NCBI RefSeq assembly: GCF_000317535.1 | Contig: NC_019757.1 | Location: 3,364,501-3,428,500, forward strand | DNA from: Cylindrospermum stagnale PCC 7417 | GTDB lineage: Bacteria > Cyanobacteriota > Cyanobacteriia > Cyanobacteriales > Nostocaceae | Direction: 5' to 3' | DNA length: 64,000 nt | In this document: positions 31,765-40,048 of the stretch, in pieces | How the letters are laid out: every line of letters starts with the position of its first letter | Position numbering within the stretch: the stretch's first letter is position 1 | The notes under the pieces: generated by a model | The model's database searches: none | What the model was told of the DNA's origin: nothing | What the model saw: only the letters and a program-made list of their open reading frames with translations | Position numbers and translations under genes: made by a program

Positions 31765-32366
31765 ATTACTTCGCCTGGACTAGCCATTTCTTTCTCTTGC
31801 CATAACAAAGCAGATAAATGCATCACCGCTAGAATGATGGCAGCAACGGAAATAATGTAACTGTGTATGGCGTAGAGATGCTGCACAGTTACGGTGCTAA
31901 TAGCTCCACCACCAGTGAGGATGTCTCGCAGTTGGCTACCAATGAAAGGAATGGCTTCGATATTTCTTAACTCAATGTTAAAACGCCAGTATCCTTCTTG
32001 ATCCCAGCCGAGAATCATCGCTGTCCAATTTAAGGCGATCGCACTTAGGGTAAATAAAATTCCACTAATCCAAGCTGTCAGCCAGCTTTGACGAAATTGC
32101 CGACCTAAAAACATCACCACGATATCAATTAGAGCTATCACAATTACGGCATGACCAGCAAGATCATGCGCTCTGTGAAATAACCAGCCGTAAGGCACTT
32201 GTGTATTAATCATTTTCAATGACTGATAAGCTCCGCCGGCTGTTGGTGCATAGTAAAAAGAAAGCATTACGCCAGTAGAGGTATAAATCAGGCACAAGGT
32301 AAGAATCACGACAGATAATATCGTCGCCAGTCGCCGCAAAATCCGATCAAATTGGGTGGTTTGCAT
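31731..32366 (-). CDS. Cytochrome b6-like membrane protein with one changed heme ligand
   Basis: 211 residues with four to five hydrophobic helices. Alignment by eye to cytochrome b6: GWLFHRAHDLAG aligns with the helix-B GWLIRSIHRWSA region, so H67 corresponds to b6 His86, but the second ligand 14 residues later is Asp81. The helix-D pair H168/H183 (spacing 15) is retained. One b heme thus lacks a canonical ligand. It is far from any petB/petD operon, so probably a divergent redox protein. It overlaps the antiporter 3' end by 34 bp, convergently. Confidence 0.8.
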   Translation of the reverse strand: MQTTQFDRILRRLATILSVVILTLCLIYTSTGVMLSFYYAPTAGGAYQSLKMINTQVPYGWLFHRAHDLAGHAVIVIALIDIVVMFLGRQFRQSWLTAWISGILFTLSAIALNWTAMILGWDQEGYWRFNIELRNIEAIPFIGSQLRDILTGGGAISTVTVQHLYAIHSYIISVAAIILAVMHLSALLWQEKEMASPGEVIQLAEASLAES

Positions 32367-32453
32367 GGCTGACCCCTCTTTCCTTAACTAATTTTGTATT
32401 TATATGACAATTTTAGCTAATAAATATTAAATTTTTTGAGCAAAATTAGATAT

Positions 32454-33131
32454 TCAAGCTAAATATGGCACCCAAGCTTTTAACAGTTCTGGTGAACCAT
32501 ACCAAATTCCCGGACTTCTGGGAGAATGTTTCGCACCTTCTAGGACAAGATTTTGAGCACCATCCAAATGAGCAGCTGCAATAGGTGTGATCCCATCACC
32601 CCAAGTGTTACCTTGGCCACAGGTTAATTGATAACTACTGTAAGCTAACCAACTACCGCGTCGCCTTTCGCCAAAGATAGTTTTGCCGGCTACACAAACA
32701 TAACGAACGTTTTTGTAAAATGCTCCGGGGTAGTTATTTTTGACAAAGTCCAGATTCCAGCGCGTCCAGCGTTCTTGGCTAATATGGGGTGTCCCTAAGG
32801 TGATGAGAGTGGCAACCGAGGGGTGAGCGTCCCAAGTACTTCCCAAATAAGGTTTTTCTCCTAGGTAGATGCGGGATATCCAACCACCGGCTGAGTGACC
32901 AATCAAGTTAATTTGAGCAGCGTTATATTTCTGCAATATCCGCTTTACTGTGCGATCTAGTTGCTGCACAATCGGCGTTACTGGCCTTCCTCCAAAAGTA
33001 GGTATCCAGTCACGCCGTCGCAGTGGTACCGTAGCTGTGGGAAAACCCAAATCTTGTAGAGATTGTTCAAGTTGGCCGTAAGCGATCGCACTTTCTAAAT
33101 AACCGGGTAAAATAACTGTCGGTAATGCCAT
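32454..33131 (-). CDS. Alpha/beta-hydrolase (lipase-like)
   Basis: About 225 residues from the ATG at 33131 (MALPTVILPGY); a start at 33149 would add six residues. The nucleophile elbow GHSAGG is at ~83, an acidic residue follows TWGDGITPI, and His is in EGAKHSPRSPG near the end, giving a Ser-Asp-His triad. The PTVILPGY opening is typical of PGAP1/lipase-like alpha/beta hydrolases in cyanobacteria and plants. There is no signal peptide, and the substrate is unknown. Confidence 0.85.
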   Translation of the reverse strand: MALPTVILPGYLESAIAYGQLEQSLQDLGFPTATVPLRRRDWIPTFGGRPVTPIVQQLDRTVKRILQKYNAAQINLIGHSAGGWISRIYLGEKPYLGSTWDAHPSVATLITLGTPHISQERWTRWNLDFVKNNYPGAFYKNVRYVCVAGKTIFGERRRGSWLAYSSYQLTCGQGNTWGDGITPIAAAHLDGAQNLVLEGAKHSPRSPGIWYGSPELLKAWVPYLA

Positions 33132-33607
33132 TTGGGTCTTTTGATACAAGTGGGACTTGAAATTTTTCTCTTGAATTCCCTAAAAATATGGATAGTGATA
33201 CTTAATCAAGTCTGAAGTTGAGAAAAAGTTTGATCCGGGAATGATACTCCCGTTTTGTTCAGAGTCAGTTTATCTGACTAGCAAAAATTTGGGTAGTTTT
33301 AAAAGCGACTTGTTCAAATATAACCAATTGCTCCAAATCAGCACCCATATAGCTTTTGGGTTTAATCTCGCCGATTATAAACATCATCAGTACTATTTTT
33401 TCAACTCTTTAGTTAGCAAGTGCAAATTTTGAAGTATAATATTAGTTCATTAAGACCATTACCACAAAAAAAGGCAATTTTCCTGTTTTGAGTGCTAGTG
33501 TAGGAAATTATTATTTGTTAGAGAACCCCATTCTCTAATAGCGCAATATAGTCTGAAAGATAAAATTGCTAGTCAACTGCAACCGAGCCGAGTGAACGAT
33601 AACAGCT
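33132..33607. other. Intergenic region upstream of the TonB-like gene
   Basis: About 475 bp, AT-rich, divergent between lipase and TonB-like genes, so it holds both promoters. I could not assign them. The plus-strand frame 33241-33432 has no ribosome-binding site and is not called. Confidence 0.5.
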
Positions 33608-35116
33608 ATGTCTTACGCCTCCCTGCTGAGAAATATACCAGAAATCCTAAGCCAACCAACTGGGATAGCAGCTATAGCCTCTCTTGGCATCCACGGTGCT
33701 ATTGCGTTGATTGTGCCATTGATGCCTGTGGACTCCAGTAAACCCAAAGCAACAGACTCGTCAAAAACGGTTGGACTGCTGGAATTGAGCCAAGCTGACC
33801 AAAGCCGTCTGCCACAAACGCCGCTTGACTCACCCCAAGTTGCCCTACAACAGCAACTGCCTGCACCGAACTTTGGTGGACAGACGACTATCTTTCCCCC
33901 ATCCCCTGCATCTGTATCCAACCAGATGGGAATGCCAGTTATCCCCTCATCAACTGCTAACTTCCGCACATCCTCCTCGCCCAGAAGGCAGTCTTCATGG
34001 AGCCTTGGGAACACAAATAATCGGTTTGATACCTCTAGTTTTAATATCGGTAGTAAATACTCTTCAGCTTCTCGTTTTAATGAAAAAAATGTCAGGATTG
34101 TAGGCGAGTCTTTGCCTGTGAATAGGTTGCCACAAGTCCAGGCAGATAATTCACGACCTAGGGATATAGGAAGCGATCTTGCTGATATTGCCCCAACGAC
34201 AGCAGCAAGGGAAAATACCACGCAACAAACCATGCCGAATGGAGATGGTGCAGCCAAAGTAACTCAAAATGGGCCCCTAGGTTCTCCAATGGCAGCGATT
34301 CCACAAAGTAACGTAGGCCCAGATGGGCAAAGCGTCCAACCAAGTTCATTAAATAAAGCACCTGAATTGCCTGGTTTCAATAAACCAGAGTCGTCTTCAA
34401 AGGTCACAGATGGAGCGATCGCGCAGGGAAATTTAGAGGGTTTTGACAATCTGAGAAAAGCAGTTCTGGAAGAATACCCGAATTCTAAACAACAACCAGT
34501 TATTCGCGACACCATCTCTACGGATAAACCGGGTTTGGAAGGTACTGTTTTGGGTCGATTAGTCCTACATCCTGATGGTAAGGTATTAGATATCAAGTTC
34601 CAAGACAAGTCAGTAAACCCTGAACTGGAATCAAAGGCCAGGGAATATTTCAACGCCAAGCGACCCAAAGCTGATCAGCGAATTAGCTCTTATCCATTCA
34701 ACCTGCGGTTCCAAAATAACAGCAGTCAAACGAATGCGGTGACTTCAGAGTTAAAACCCACGCCATCAACAACGATTAAGCCAGCGGCACCGTCCGCGAA
34801 CAATCAGCCTGTGCCCACACCCTCAACAATGATTAAGCCAGCGAGCGCACCGTCCGCGAACAATCAGCCTGTGCCCACACCCTCAACAATGATTAAGCCA
34901 GCGAGCGCACCGTCCGCGAACAATCAGCCTGTGCCCACACCCTCAACAACGATTAAGCCAGCGAGCGCACCGTCCGCGAATAACAATCAGCCTGTACCCA
35001 CGCCAGAAGCCAATAAGATTCAGCCTGCCTCCTCAGCTGAACTCGCAAGACTAAAACTAACGAGACAGTTACGCCAACTGAAGCAAGAACAACAAAACAA
35101 CTCTAATCAAAAATAA
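33608..35116 (+). CDS. TonB-like energy-transducer protein with repeat tail
   Basis: 502 residues. One N-terminal membrane helix (TGIAAIASLGIHGAIALIVPL) is followed by a long Pro/Ser/Gln-rich linker. The TonB C-terminal-like domain is at about residues 310-375 (VLGRLVLHPDGKVLDIKF, ELESKAREYF, YPFNLRFQN). It then has a 20-residue repeat region rich in Pro/Ser/Ala and a coiled-coil tail. TonB couples the inner-membrane proton motive force to outer-membrane receptors. The tail after the C-terminal domain is unusual. No exbB/exbD is adjacent. Confidence 0.78.
   Translation: MSYASLLRNIPEILSQPTGIAAIASLGIHGAIALIVPLMPVDSSKPKATDSSKTVGLLELSQADQSRLPQTPLDSPQVALQQQLPAPNFGGQTTIFPPSPASVSNQMGMPVIPSSTANFRTSSSPRRQSSWSLGNTNNRFDTSSFNIGSKYSSASRFNEKNVRIVGESLPVNRLPQVQADNSRPRDIGSDLADIAPTTAARENTTQQTMPNGDGAAKVTQNGPLGSPMAAIPQSNVGPDGQSVQPSSLNKAPELPGFNKPESSSKVTDGAIAQGNLEGFDNLRKAVLEEYPNSKQQPVIRDTISTDKPGLEGTVLGRLVLHPDGKVLDIKFQDKSVNPELESKAREYFNAKRPKADQRISSYPFNLRFQNNSSQTNAVTSELKPTPSTTIKPAAPSANNQPVPTPSTMIKPASAPSANNQPVPTPSTMIKPASAPSANNQPVPTPSTTIKPASAPSANNNQPVPTPEANKIQPASSAELARLKLTRQLRQLKQEQQNNSNQK
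34755..34990 (+). repeat. 60-bp in-frame tandem repeat in the TonB-like gene
   Basis: Three nearly identical 60-bp units start at 34801, 34861 and 34921 (a single T/C difference), with a partial unit before and after. They encode about 20 residues each of the form PTPSTMIKPASAPSANNQPV, so the repeat length keeps the reading frame. Confidence 0.92.
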
Positions 35117-35175
35117 TCAAAACCCTCTGACTTACCAAAGGGCTATCCGAAGATCCAAACAAATCTGGCGCTCGA

Positions 35176-35520
35176 TTACCAGCCTTGCTCGGCTTTTTGG
35201 AAAACGTAAGCCGCTACCTCTAGAATCTCCTGAGCGCTTAACTTGTCCTTGAAGGCAGGCATAGCATTTTTCCCATTTTGTACCTGGTAAATAATTGCCT
35301 GGATAGAATCGCTATCATAATTTGCCAGGTACTTCGACAATGCTTCTTTTTTCAAGGTTTTGTGCTCAATTAGGATGTTACCACCACCTATATGGCAAGA
35401 AGCGCAGTTAGCATTAAAGATTTTAGCGCCGTTGGCTGTTTCGGCAGCTAGTGCTGGATGAACAAATGTCAATTTAAACAGAGCGATCGCCAACAGCAGA
35501 ATTAATAAAAATATTCTCAA
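35176..35520 (-). CDS. petJ: Cytochrome c6
   Basis: 114 residues starting at the TTG at 35520, chosen because GAGGAG lies just upstream (35526-35531) and the signal peptide (RIFLLILLLAIALFKLTF..HPALA) begins there; the longer frame to 35550 would place the ribosome-binding site inside the gene. The mature protein has heme motif CASCH and the axial Met in NAMPAF. This soluble lumenal carrier moves electrons from cytochrome b6f to photosystem I or oxidase, replacing plastocyanin when copper is low. petE follows upstream on the same strand. Confidence 0.9.
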   Translation of the reverse strand: MRIFLLILLLAIALFKLTFVHPALAAETANGAKIFNANCASCHIGGGNILIEHKTLKKEALSKYLANYDSDSIQAIIYQVQNGKNAMPAFKDKLSAQEILEVAAYVFQKAEQGW

Positions 35521-35550
35521 GAGATTCTCCTCGCAACAAGCATCCAGCAA

Positions 35551-35848
35551 CTGAAAAACCTTGTTCAGTTGCTATTCTATGGCGGATATTAGCCTTTACA
35601 GTTGCCAACCGCTATGTGTACTCTACTGTATGTTGCCGATAAATCTCTGATTATAGGCAAATTTGATCAAAATTGGCGGAACGAGCTTCATCCCAACCAT
35701 TACCACTAGGCTTTCACCACCTTAGGTAGGGATAAATCTCGTTACCGCCACTATTCATTTTGTGCGCCACTTTATACGTATGGCTTGTGACTCAACGCTA
35801 ATTTCCCTCATAAGCAAGGAAAATTATTAAGTGTCAAAAGTGTTGTTT
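35551..35848. other. petJ-petE intergenic region
   Basis: 298 bp that must carry the petJ promoter. No clear copper-responsive repressor site could be identified by eye. Confidence 0.45.
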
Positions 35849-36268
35849 CTAGCCTTGGACAGTAATTTTCCCAACCATGCCAGCGCCACGGTGAGGTTCA
35901 CAATAGAAGGTGTAATCACCAGCGGGGGCATCTGCTGGGAAGGTGGTTGTTTGTTTTTGACCAGGACTCAGCAACAATTTCTTATAAGACAGCGATGTGG
36001 CTAGAGCAGCGTCCTTAGTAGGGTTTTTAGCCTTATCAAACACAACGTTATGGGGGGGAACTTTGTTGTTCAGCCATTCAATAGTGTCACCTGGTTTAAT
36101 TGTCAACTTTGATGGTTGAAATTGCAGTAGTCCTTTATCACTACCCAGTTTGACTGTGTAAGTTTCAGCCGCAGCGCTGGGAGTAAATACAGCAAAGCTG
36201 CTAACAACTAAAAGGATTGTCAATACAGCTAAACTCAAGCGTCGCCAGCTGGCAGCAATCGATTTCAT
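35849..36268 (-). CDS. petE: Plastocyanin
   Basis: 139 residues. A twin-Arg-like N-terminus with hydrophobic core and cleavage near PSAAA/ET gives a ~105-residue mature protein. The type I copper ligands are visible: His in VPPHNVVFD and Cys-His-Met in [10 protein letters not shown]. It is the lumenal electron carrier between cytochrome f and P700, and its expression normally depends on copper. Direct neighbourhood with petJ places both alternative carriers side by side. Confidence 0.96.
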   Translation of the reverse strand: MKSIAASWRRLSLAVLTILLVVSSFAVFTPSAAAETYTVKLGSDKGLLQFQPSKLTIKPGDTIEWLNNKVPPHNVVFDKAKNPTKDAALATSLSYKKLLLSPGQKQTTTFPADAPAGDYTFYCEPHRGAGMVGKITVQG

Positions 36269-36826
36269 GGCTCTCTCCTAACAAATAGTTTTATTTTCCT
36301 CTTCTCATTTTAAATAAAATTGACGCTAAATATGACAATCTGTCGTAGATGATTTTTTTTTTAAGAATTGGCAGCCGTAAGTAGCAAAAACCTGTGCAAT
36401 GAGTAAGAATTACTAGATTGCCATACACCAATATATATATGGGTGGTTCCCAGAAAAAAAGTTAAACCACAAACAAGCGGATTTTAATTTTTTCTTTCGC
36501 AACCTAACTGGTCAAAAATTTTTAGCAATCCTAAGAGCGTTAATGCGATTGCCTCATAAAGGGCGCTCCCTCTCCACGCCTGTGACACAACTGTATGCCC
36601 ATCGCTCTTTGAGCGGGCGTCTCGCCATTCCCTAGGTTGGGTGCCTTGGGCGATCGCTTAACCCAGCTAAAATTCCGAGTTAAGAGTCCTAATTCCAGAG
36701 AGAAAATTCCAGCATTGGCAGGGAATTGACGGCCATCAGTTATGAGGACTCAGAACTCAGAATTTTTCAGTAGTAAGGGTAGATTTCCCCCTACATTACT
36801 TAGTATTGAGATTTGCTAGCCTGGAT
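36269..36826. other. petE-psbV intergenic region
   Basis: 558 bp. It contains a block resembling small dispersed repeats (around 36560-36660, including GCGATCGC and GGGCGTCTCGCC) and two TCAGAACTCAGAATT-like short repeats near 36735-36760. No gene was seen. Confidence 0.5.
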
Positions 36827-37318
36827 TTAGTAATAAATCTTACCGCCTCCCCACTTAATGCCAACAACTTTCGGTTGTAAGAGAACATGGCCAGCGATCG
36901 CCACCAAGTCATCATCCGTCAGATTTCGCATTTCTGTGAAAATATCTGCACTCTTCATACTGGGATGTACTTCAGAAATTTCCTCTTCCCCGTCGTAAGT
37001 AGTGGGATTTTTCAGATAGTCCACCAAACCTTCAATATTGTTACGGTTAGGTGTTGCCAGTGCCAAATCTTCTGGAGTAAGTCCCACATTCTGGTTTGTC
37101 TTGGTAACTCCCCCAGCATGACATTGAGCGCAAGCGTAATTAAATAAAGCTTTGCCTTGCTTAACTTGTTTCAGGCTGAGTACAACAGTATCACCCTGAG
37201 CATTTAATGGCACTGTTCGGATCGCTTCATCCAGTTCCACCGCTGTTGCACTACCGACAACCAACTGAAACGTCAGCAAAACAGTAACCACAACAACGCC
37301 AATTAGTCTTTTAAACAT
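36827..37318 (-). CDS. psbV: Photosystem II cytochrome c550
   Basis: 163 residues: 26-residue signal peptide ending SATA/VELDE, heme-attachment motif CAQCHAGG, and C-terminal region GHVLLQPKVVGIKWGGGKIYY typical of PsbV. This extrinsic lumenal subunit stabilises the oxygen-evolving complex. The length matches the family (~163). Upstream on the same strand is a 73-codon gene. Confidence 0.96.
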   Translation of the reverse strand: MFKRLIGVVVVTVLLTFQLVVGSATAVELDEAIRTVPLNAQGDTVVLSLKQVKQGKALFNYACAQCHAGGVTKTNQNVGLTPEDLALATPNRNNIEGLVDYLKNPTTYDGEEEISEVHPSMKSADIFTEMRNLTDDDLVAIAGHVLLQPKVVGIKWGGGKIYY

Positions 37319-37450
37319 GTTTCCCCTTAAAGATATTGATGCTTAACACAGATCAAAAAGCGATGCTCAATCTCCACGTTGCCAATTGCTAATAGCTAAT
37401 TATTCTTTGCTATTAGTCATTAACGATTAGCCAAAGCCTGAGATAGCTCT

Positions 37451-37672
37451 TCAGGTGACTTCCGTATCACCCACCAAGTTGCTAGTACCTTTTGGGTGTG
37501 TTTCAGACAATATTTGGATTTGGGAAAGAATTGCCTTTGCATCCTCTAACGCCAAACGGGTCTTTTGGTGTTTATAGGCAATTCCCAGTTGGTTGCACAG
37601 AGAAAACACTTTTTCTACAGGAACACTGTAGTCTGCTGCTATCTCTGCGATCGATAGGTCTGCAAAACCCAT
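37451..37672 (-). CDS. Small conserved protein resembling the IF-2 N-terminal domain
   Basis: 73 residues, MGFADLSIAEIAADYSVPVEKVFSLCNQLGIAY then a short tail. The first ~55 residues have the helix-turn-helix-like pattern of the IF-2 N-terminal / helical domain (I-AE-A-y-V---v---c--LGI). Such small proteins next to psbV occur in several cyanobacteria, often annotated as translation initiation factor-like (from memory). The function is unknown. It ends 132 bp before psbV. Confidence 0.65.
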   Translation of the reverse strand: MGFADLSIAEIAADYSVPVEKVFSLCNQLGIAYKHQKTRLALEDAKAILSQIQILSETHPKGTSNLVGDTEVT

Positions 37673-37836
37673 AATGCTTGTTAACTGATAGATAGAGATT
37701 GAGTCGCTGTAATACCAATATCACGTTAAGAGTGCAATTTGTTGCTGAAAATAGGGTTGAATCTCAGATGGCGATCGCAGAACATGGGTGATGGGGTGAT
37801 AGGGAGAAATAACTCTTAACAAATGAACGGGATTAG

Positions 37837-37858
37837 GCATTGGGCATTGGGCATTGGA
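37837..37858. repeat. Heptameric short tandem repeat (GGCATTG x3)
   Basis: GGCATTGGGCATTGGGCATT, a typical Nostoc STRR, in the intergenic region. Confidence 0.8.
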
Positions 37859-37959
37859 GAAGACAAGGAAGAGTTTTCTTCAATAATTGCTCTTTGTCCT
37901 TCAGTACTGCATGTATCGCCAGCGTCAAACCAATGCTTAAGCCCAGCGTGCTTTGACCA

Positions 37960-38796
37960 TTACCCTTTGCCGCCTGTAAACGTCACACCTTGAATAAAGT
38001 AGCGATTGAAAAAGGCGTAAATTCCTAAAGCTGGCAAGGTGAATACCATAGAAGCTGCCATAATATAGTTCCAATAGCTGATGTATTGACCTTTAAAGGT
38101 GTTCAGCCCCAAGGGTAGAGTAAACATGGACGGGTCAAACAAAATCACCAGCGGCAGTAAAAAATTATTCCAACTGCCCATGAACACAAAAACCGCCTGT
38201 GCTGCCAGCGCTGGTTTTGCCAGAGGTAGAACAATATAGCGGAAAAGCCCCAAGGTATTTAAGCCATCCAGTTGCCCTGCTTCTTCTAGTTCTTGAGGAA
38301 AATTGACGAAAAACTGCCGCATCATCAAGATGAAAGTGGCATTGACCATACTGGGGACAATCATTCCCTGGTAGGAATTCAGCCAACCAATAGCTTTCAA
38401 AATCAAAAATGTGGGAATCAAGGTAATCTGTGCCGGTACTGCTAGCACCGCCAAAATCAAGAAGAACCAGAAGCGTTTACCCGCAAAGCGCAATCTCGCC
38501 AAGGCATAACCTGCCATTGAGTTTAACAGCAAGTTTAAAATCGTCACACTCAAGGCGATCGCTAAACTGTTGAACAGCCAACGCCAGAACAGCGGTTGTT
38601 GTAAGAATATTTGCCTGTAGTTGTCAAGAGTAAAATTCTGCGGTAAGAAATTCGGTGTACCGCTGACAATTTCCGATAGCGGCTTAAATGATGCCGAAAT
38701 TGCCCACAAAAAAGGAATCAGAGTGATGAGAGCATAGATTGTCAGCAACAGGTATAACAGGATTTTGAGCCACCAAAACCGAGAGATATGAGTCAA
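37960..38796 (-). CDS. Carbohydrate ABC transporter permease (MalG type)
   Basis: 278 residues with six membrane segments. The EAA loop for ATPase contact reads EEAGQLDGLNTLGLFRYIVLP (pattern EAAxxDGAxxxxxFxxIxLP). It forms a heterodimer with the MalF-type protein; the genes overlap by 4 bp (translational coupling). No ATPase gene is linked, so a shared MsmK/UgpC-type ATPase elsewhere is likely. The matching binding-protein gene is at 45817-47058, separated by an insertion of opposite-strand genes. Confidence 0.93.
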   Translation of the reverse strand: MTHISRFWWLKILLYLLLTIYALITLIPFLWAISASFKPLSEIVSGTPNFLPQNFTLDNYRQIFLQQPLFWRWLFNSLAIALSVTILNLLLNSMAGYALARLRFAGKRFWFFLILAVLAVPAQITLIPTFLILKAIGWLNSYQGMIVPSMVNATFILMMRQFFVNFPQELEEAGQLDGLNTLGLFRYIVLPLAKPALAAQAVFVFMGSWNNFLLPLVILFDPSMFTLPLGLNTFKGQYISYWNYIMAASMVFTLPALGIYAFFNRYFIQGVTFTGGKG

Positions 38797-39701
38797 TTGC
38801 CCTCCCCTCCGAAAAGTCGCCGTTGAATCAAAGTGATAGCAATAATTACCGCTGCCAGCAAAAAGGCAACTGCTGCTGCGTACCCCATCTGTAAATTGCG
38901 AAATACAGCTTGGTAAATTAGCAACACCACCGTCAGGGTAGCGTTGTTGGGGCCACCAGTCCCGCCAGAGAAAATATAAGATTGGTCAAACAGTTGAAAA
39001 GTGCCAATCACCCCCACAGCCACCACAAAAAAGGTCACAGGCTGGAGGAATGGAATAGTAATGTAGATAAATCTTTCCCACCCGCTGGCCCCATCGAGTT
39101 CAGCCGCCTCGTAAAGTGTTTGGGGGATGTCTTGCAAGGCCGCCAGGTAAATCACCATGTAAAAAGGCGCTGTTGACCAAATATTCATGATCATGATGCC
39201 TTTAAGGGCAACTGCCGGATTTCCCAGCCAGTTATAGGTAGGAAGTCCCACCCAAGCGAGAAAATCGTTTAGTAGCCCATCGGTGTTATAAATCCACATA
39301 AAAATTAGCGTCAGCACCGCTGAAGAAGTGACTGTCGGTAAAAAATAGAGAATGCGCCACCAATTTTTGCCGCGAATCCCAGAATTCAGGGTTACTGCCA
39401 GAACTAAAGCCAAAATAGTTTGAGTTGGCACCACAATTGCTACATATTGTGATGTGTTTCTTAAAGCAATCCAAACTCGTTCATCTTCAACCAACCGCGT
39501 GAAATTACCAAAGCCAATAAACTCGTACTTAATGCCGCTTAGGAGTTGGACTTTGTGCAGCGCCAGAAACACAGCGTAGAGAATAGGTAACACCACAAAA
39601 GTGCCTAACACTAAAATGGTGGGCATCATGAAAATATACCCAGCAAGGTTTTCTGCAATATTCCACCTGGGGTTGCTTCGCCGCCTGCTAGTTTCAAACA
39701 C
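38793..39701 (-). CDS. Carbohydrate ABC transporter permease (MalF type)
   Basis: 302 residues, six membrane segments starting IFMMPTILVLGTFVVLPI. EAA loop: YEAAELDGASGWERFIYITIP. Partner of the downstream MalG-type permease. The promoter region upstream (39702-40048) is now shared divergently with the AAA gene, and the substrate-binding gene expected immediately upstream is 6 kb away. Confidence 0.93.
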   Translation of the reverse strand: MFETSRRRSNPRWNIAENLAGYIFMMPTILVLGTFVVLPILYAVFLALHKVQLLSGIKYEFIGFGNFTRLVEDERVWIALRNTSQYVAIVVPTQTILALVLAVTLNSGIRGKNWWRILYFLPTVTSSAVLTLIFMWIYNTDGLLNDFLAWVGLPTYNWLGNPAVALKGIMIMNIWSTAPFYMVIYLAALQDIPQTLYEAAELDGASGWERFIYITIPFLQPVTFFVVAVGVIGTFQLFDQSYIFSGGTGGPNNATLTVVLLIYQAVFRNLQMGYAAAVAFLLAAVIIAITLIQRRLFGGEGN

Positions 39702-40048
39702 AACTGAACCTCCGCCTAAACCAACTGTGGCGATGGGTTATGCATAATTATTGATCCTACTCCTGTAGGGAAGACATTGTTGTTCTAGTTTGGCAAGCTA
39801 GCTAGATGGTACACAATTGACTCTTAAGCACCCACCCTAGATGAATTTAGCTTGTATCGCTAAAGATCGATACCTTTCGTGCGGAACGCTATACGCAAGC
39901 GTTGCTCCTCAGAACAAGGCACGGTAAGCTTCTCTTTACACAACGCTACGCGATCGCTGGTTTCAGTTAGCTTCATGTGTAACTTAAGAAAGTATATCTT
40001 TAGTTTCTGTTAGGATGCTGATCAACACAATTTAGAAAAAAATACAAA
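39702..40048. other. Junction region between the permease gene and the inserted gene block
   Basis: 347 bp with small dispersed-repeat-like sequence at ~39878-39955 (GCGGAACGCTATACGCAAGC, CAACGCTACGCGATCGC). It could be a recombination junction. No gene was seen. Confidence 0.5.
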
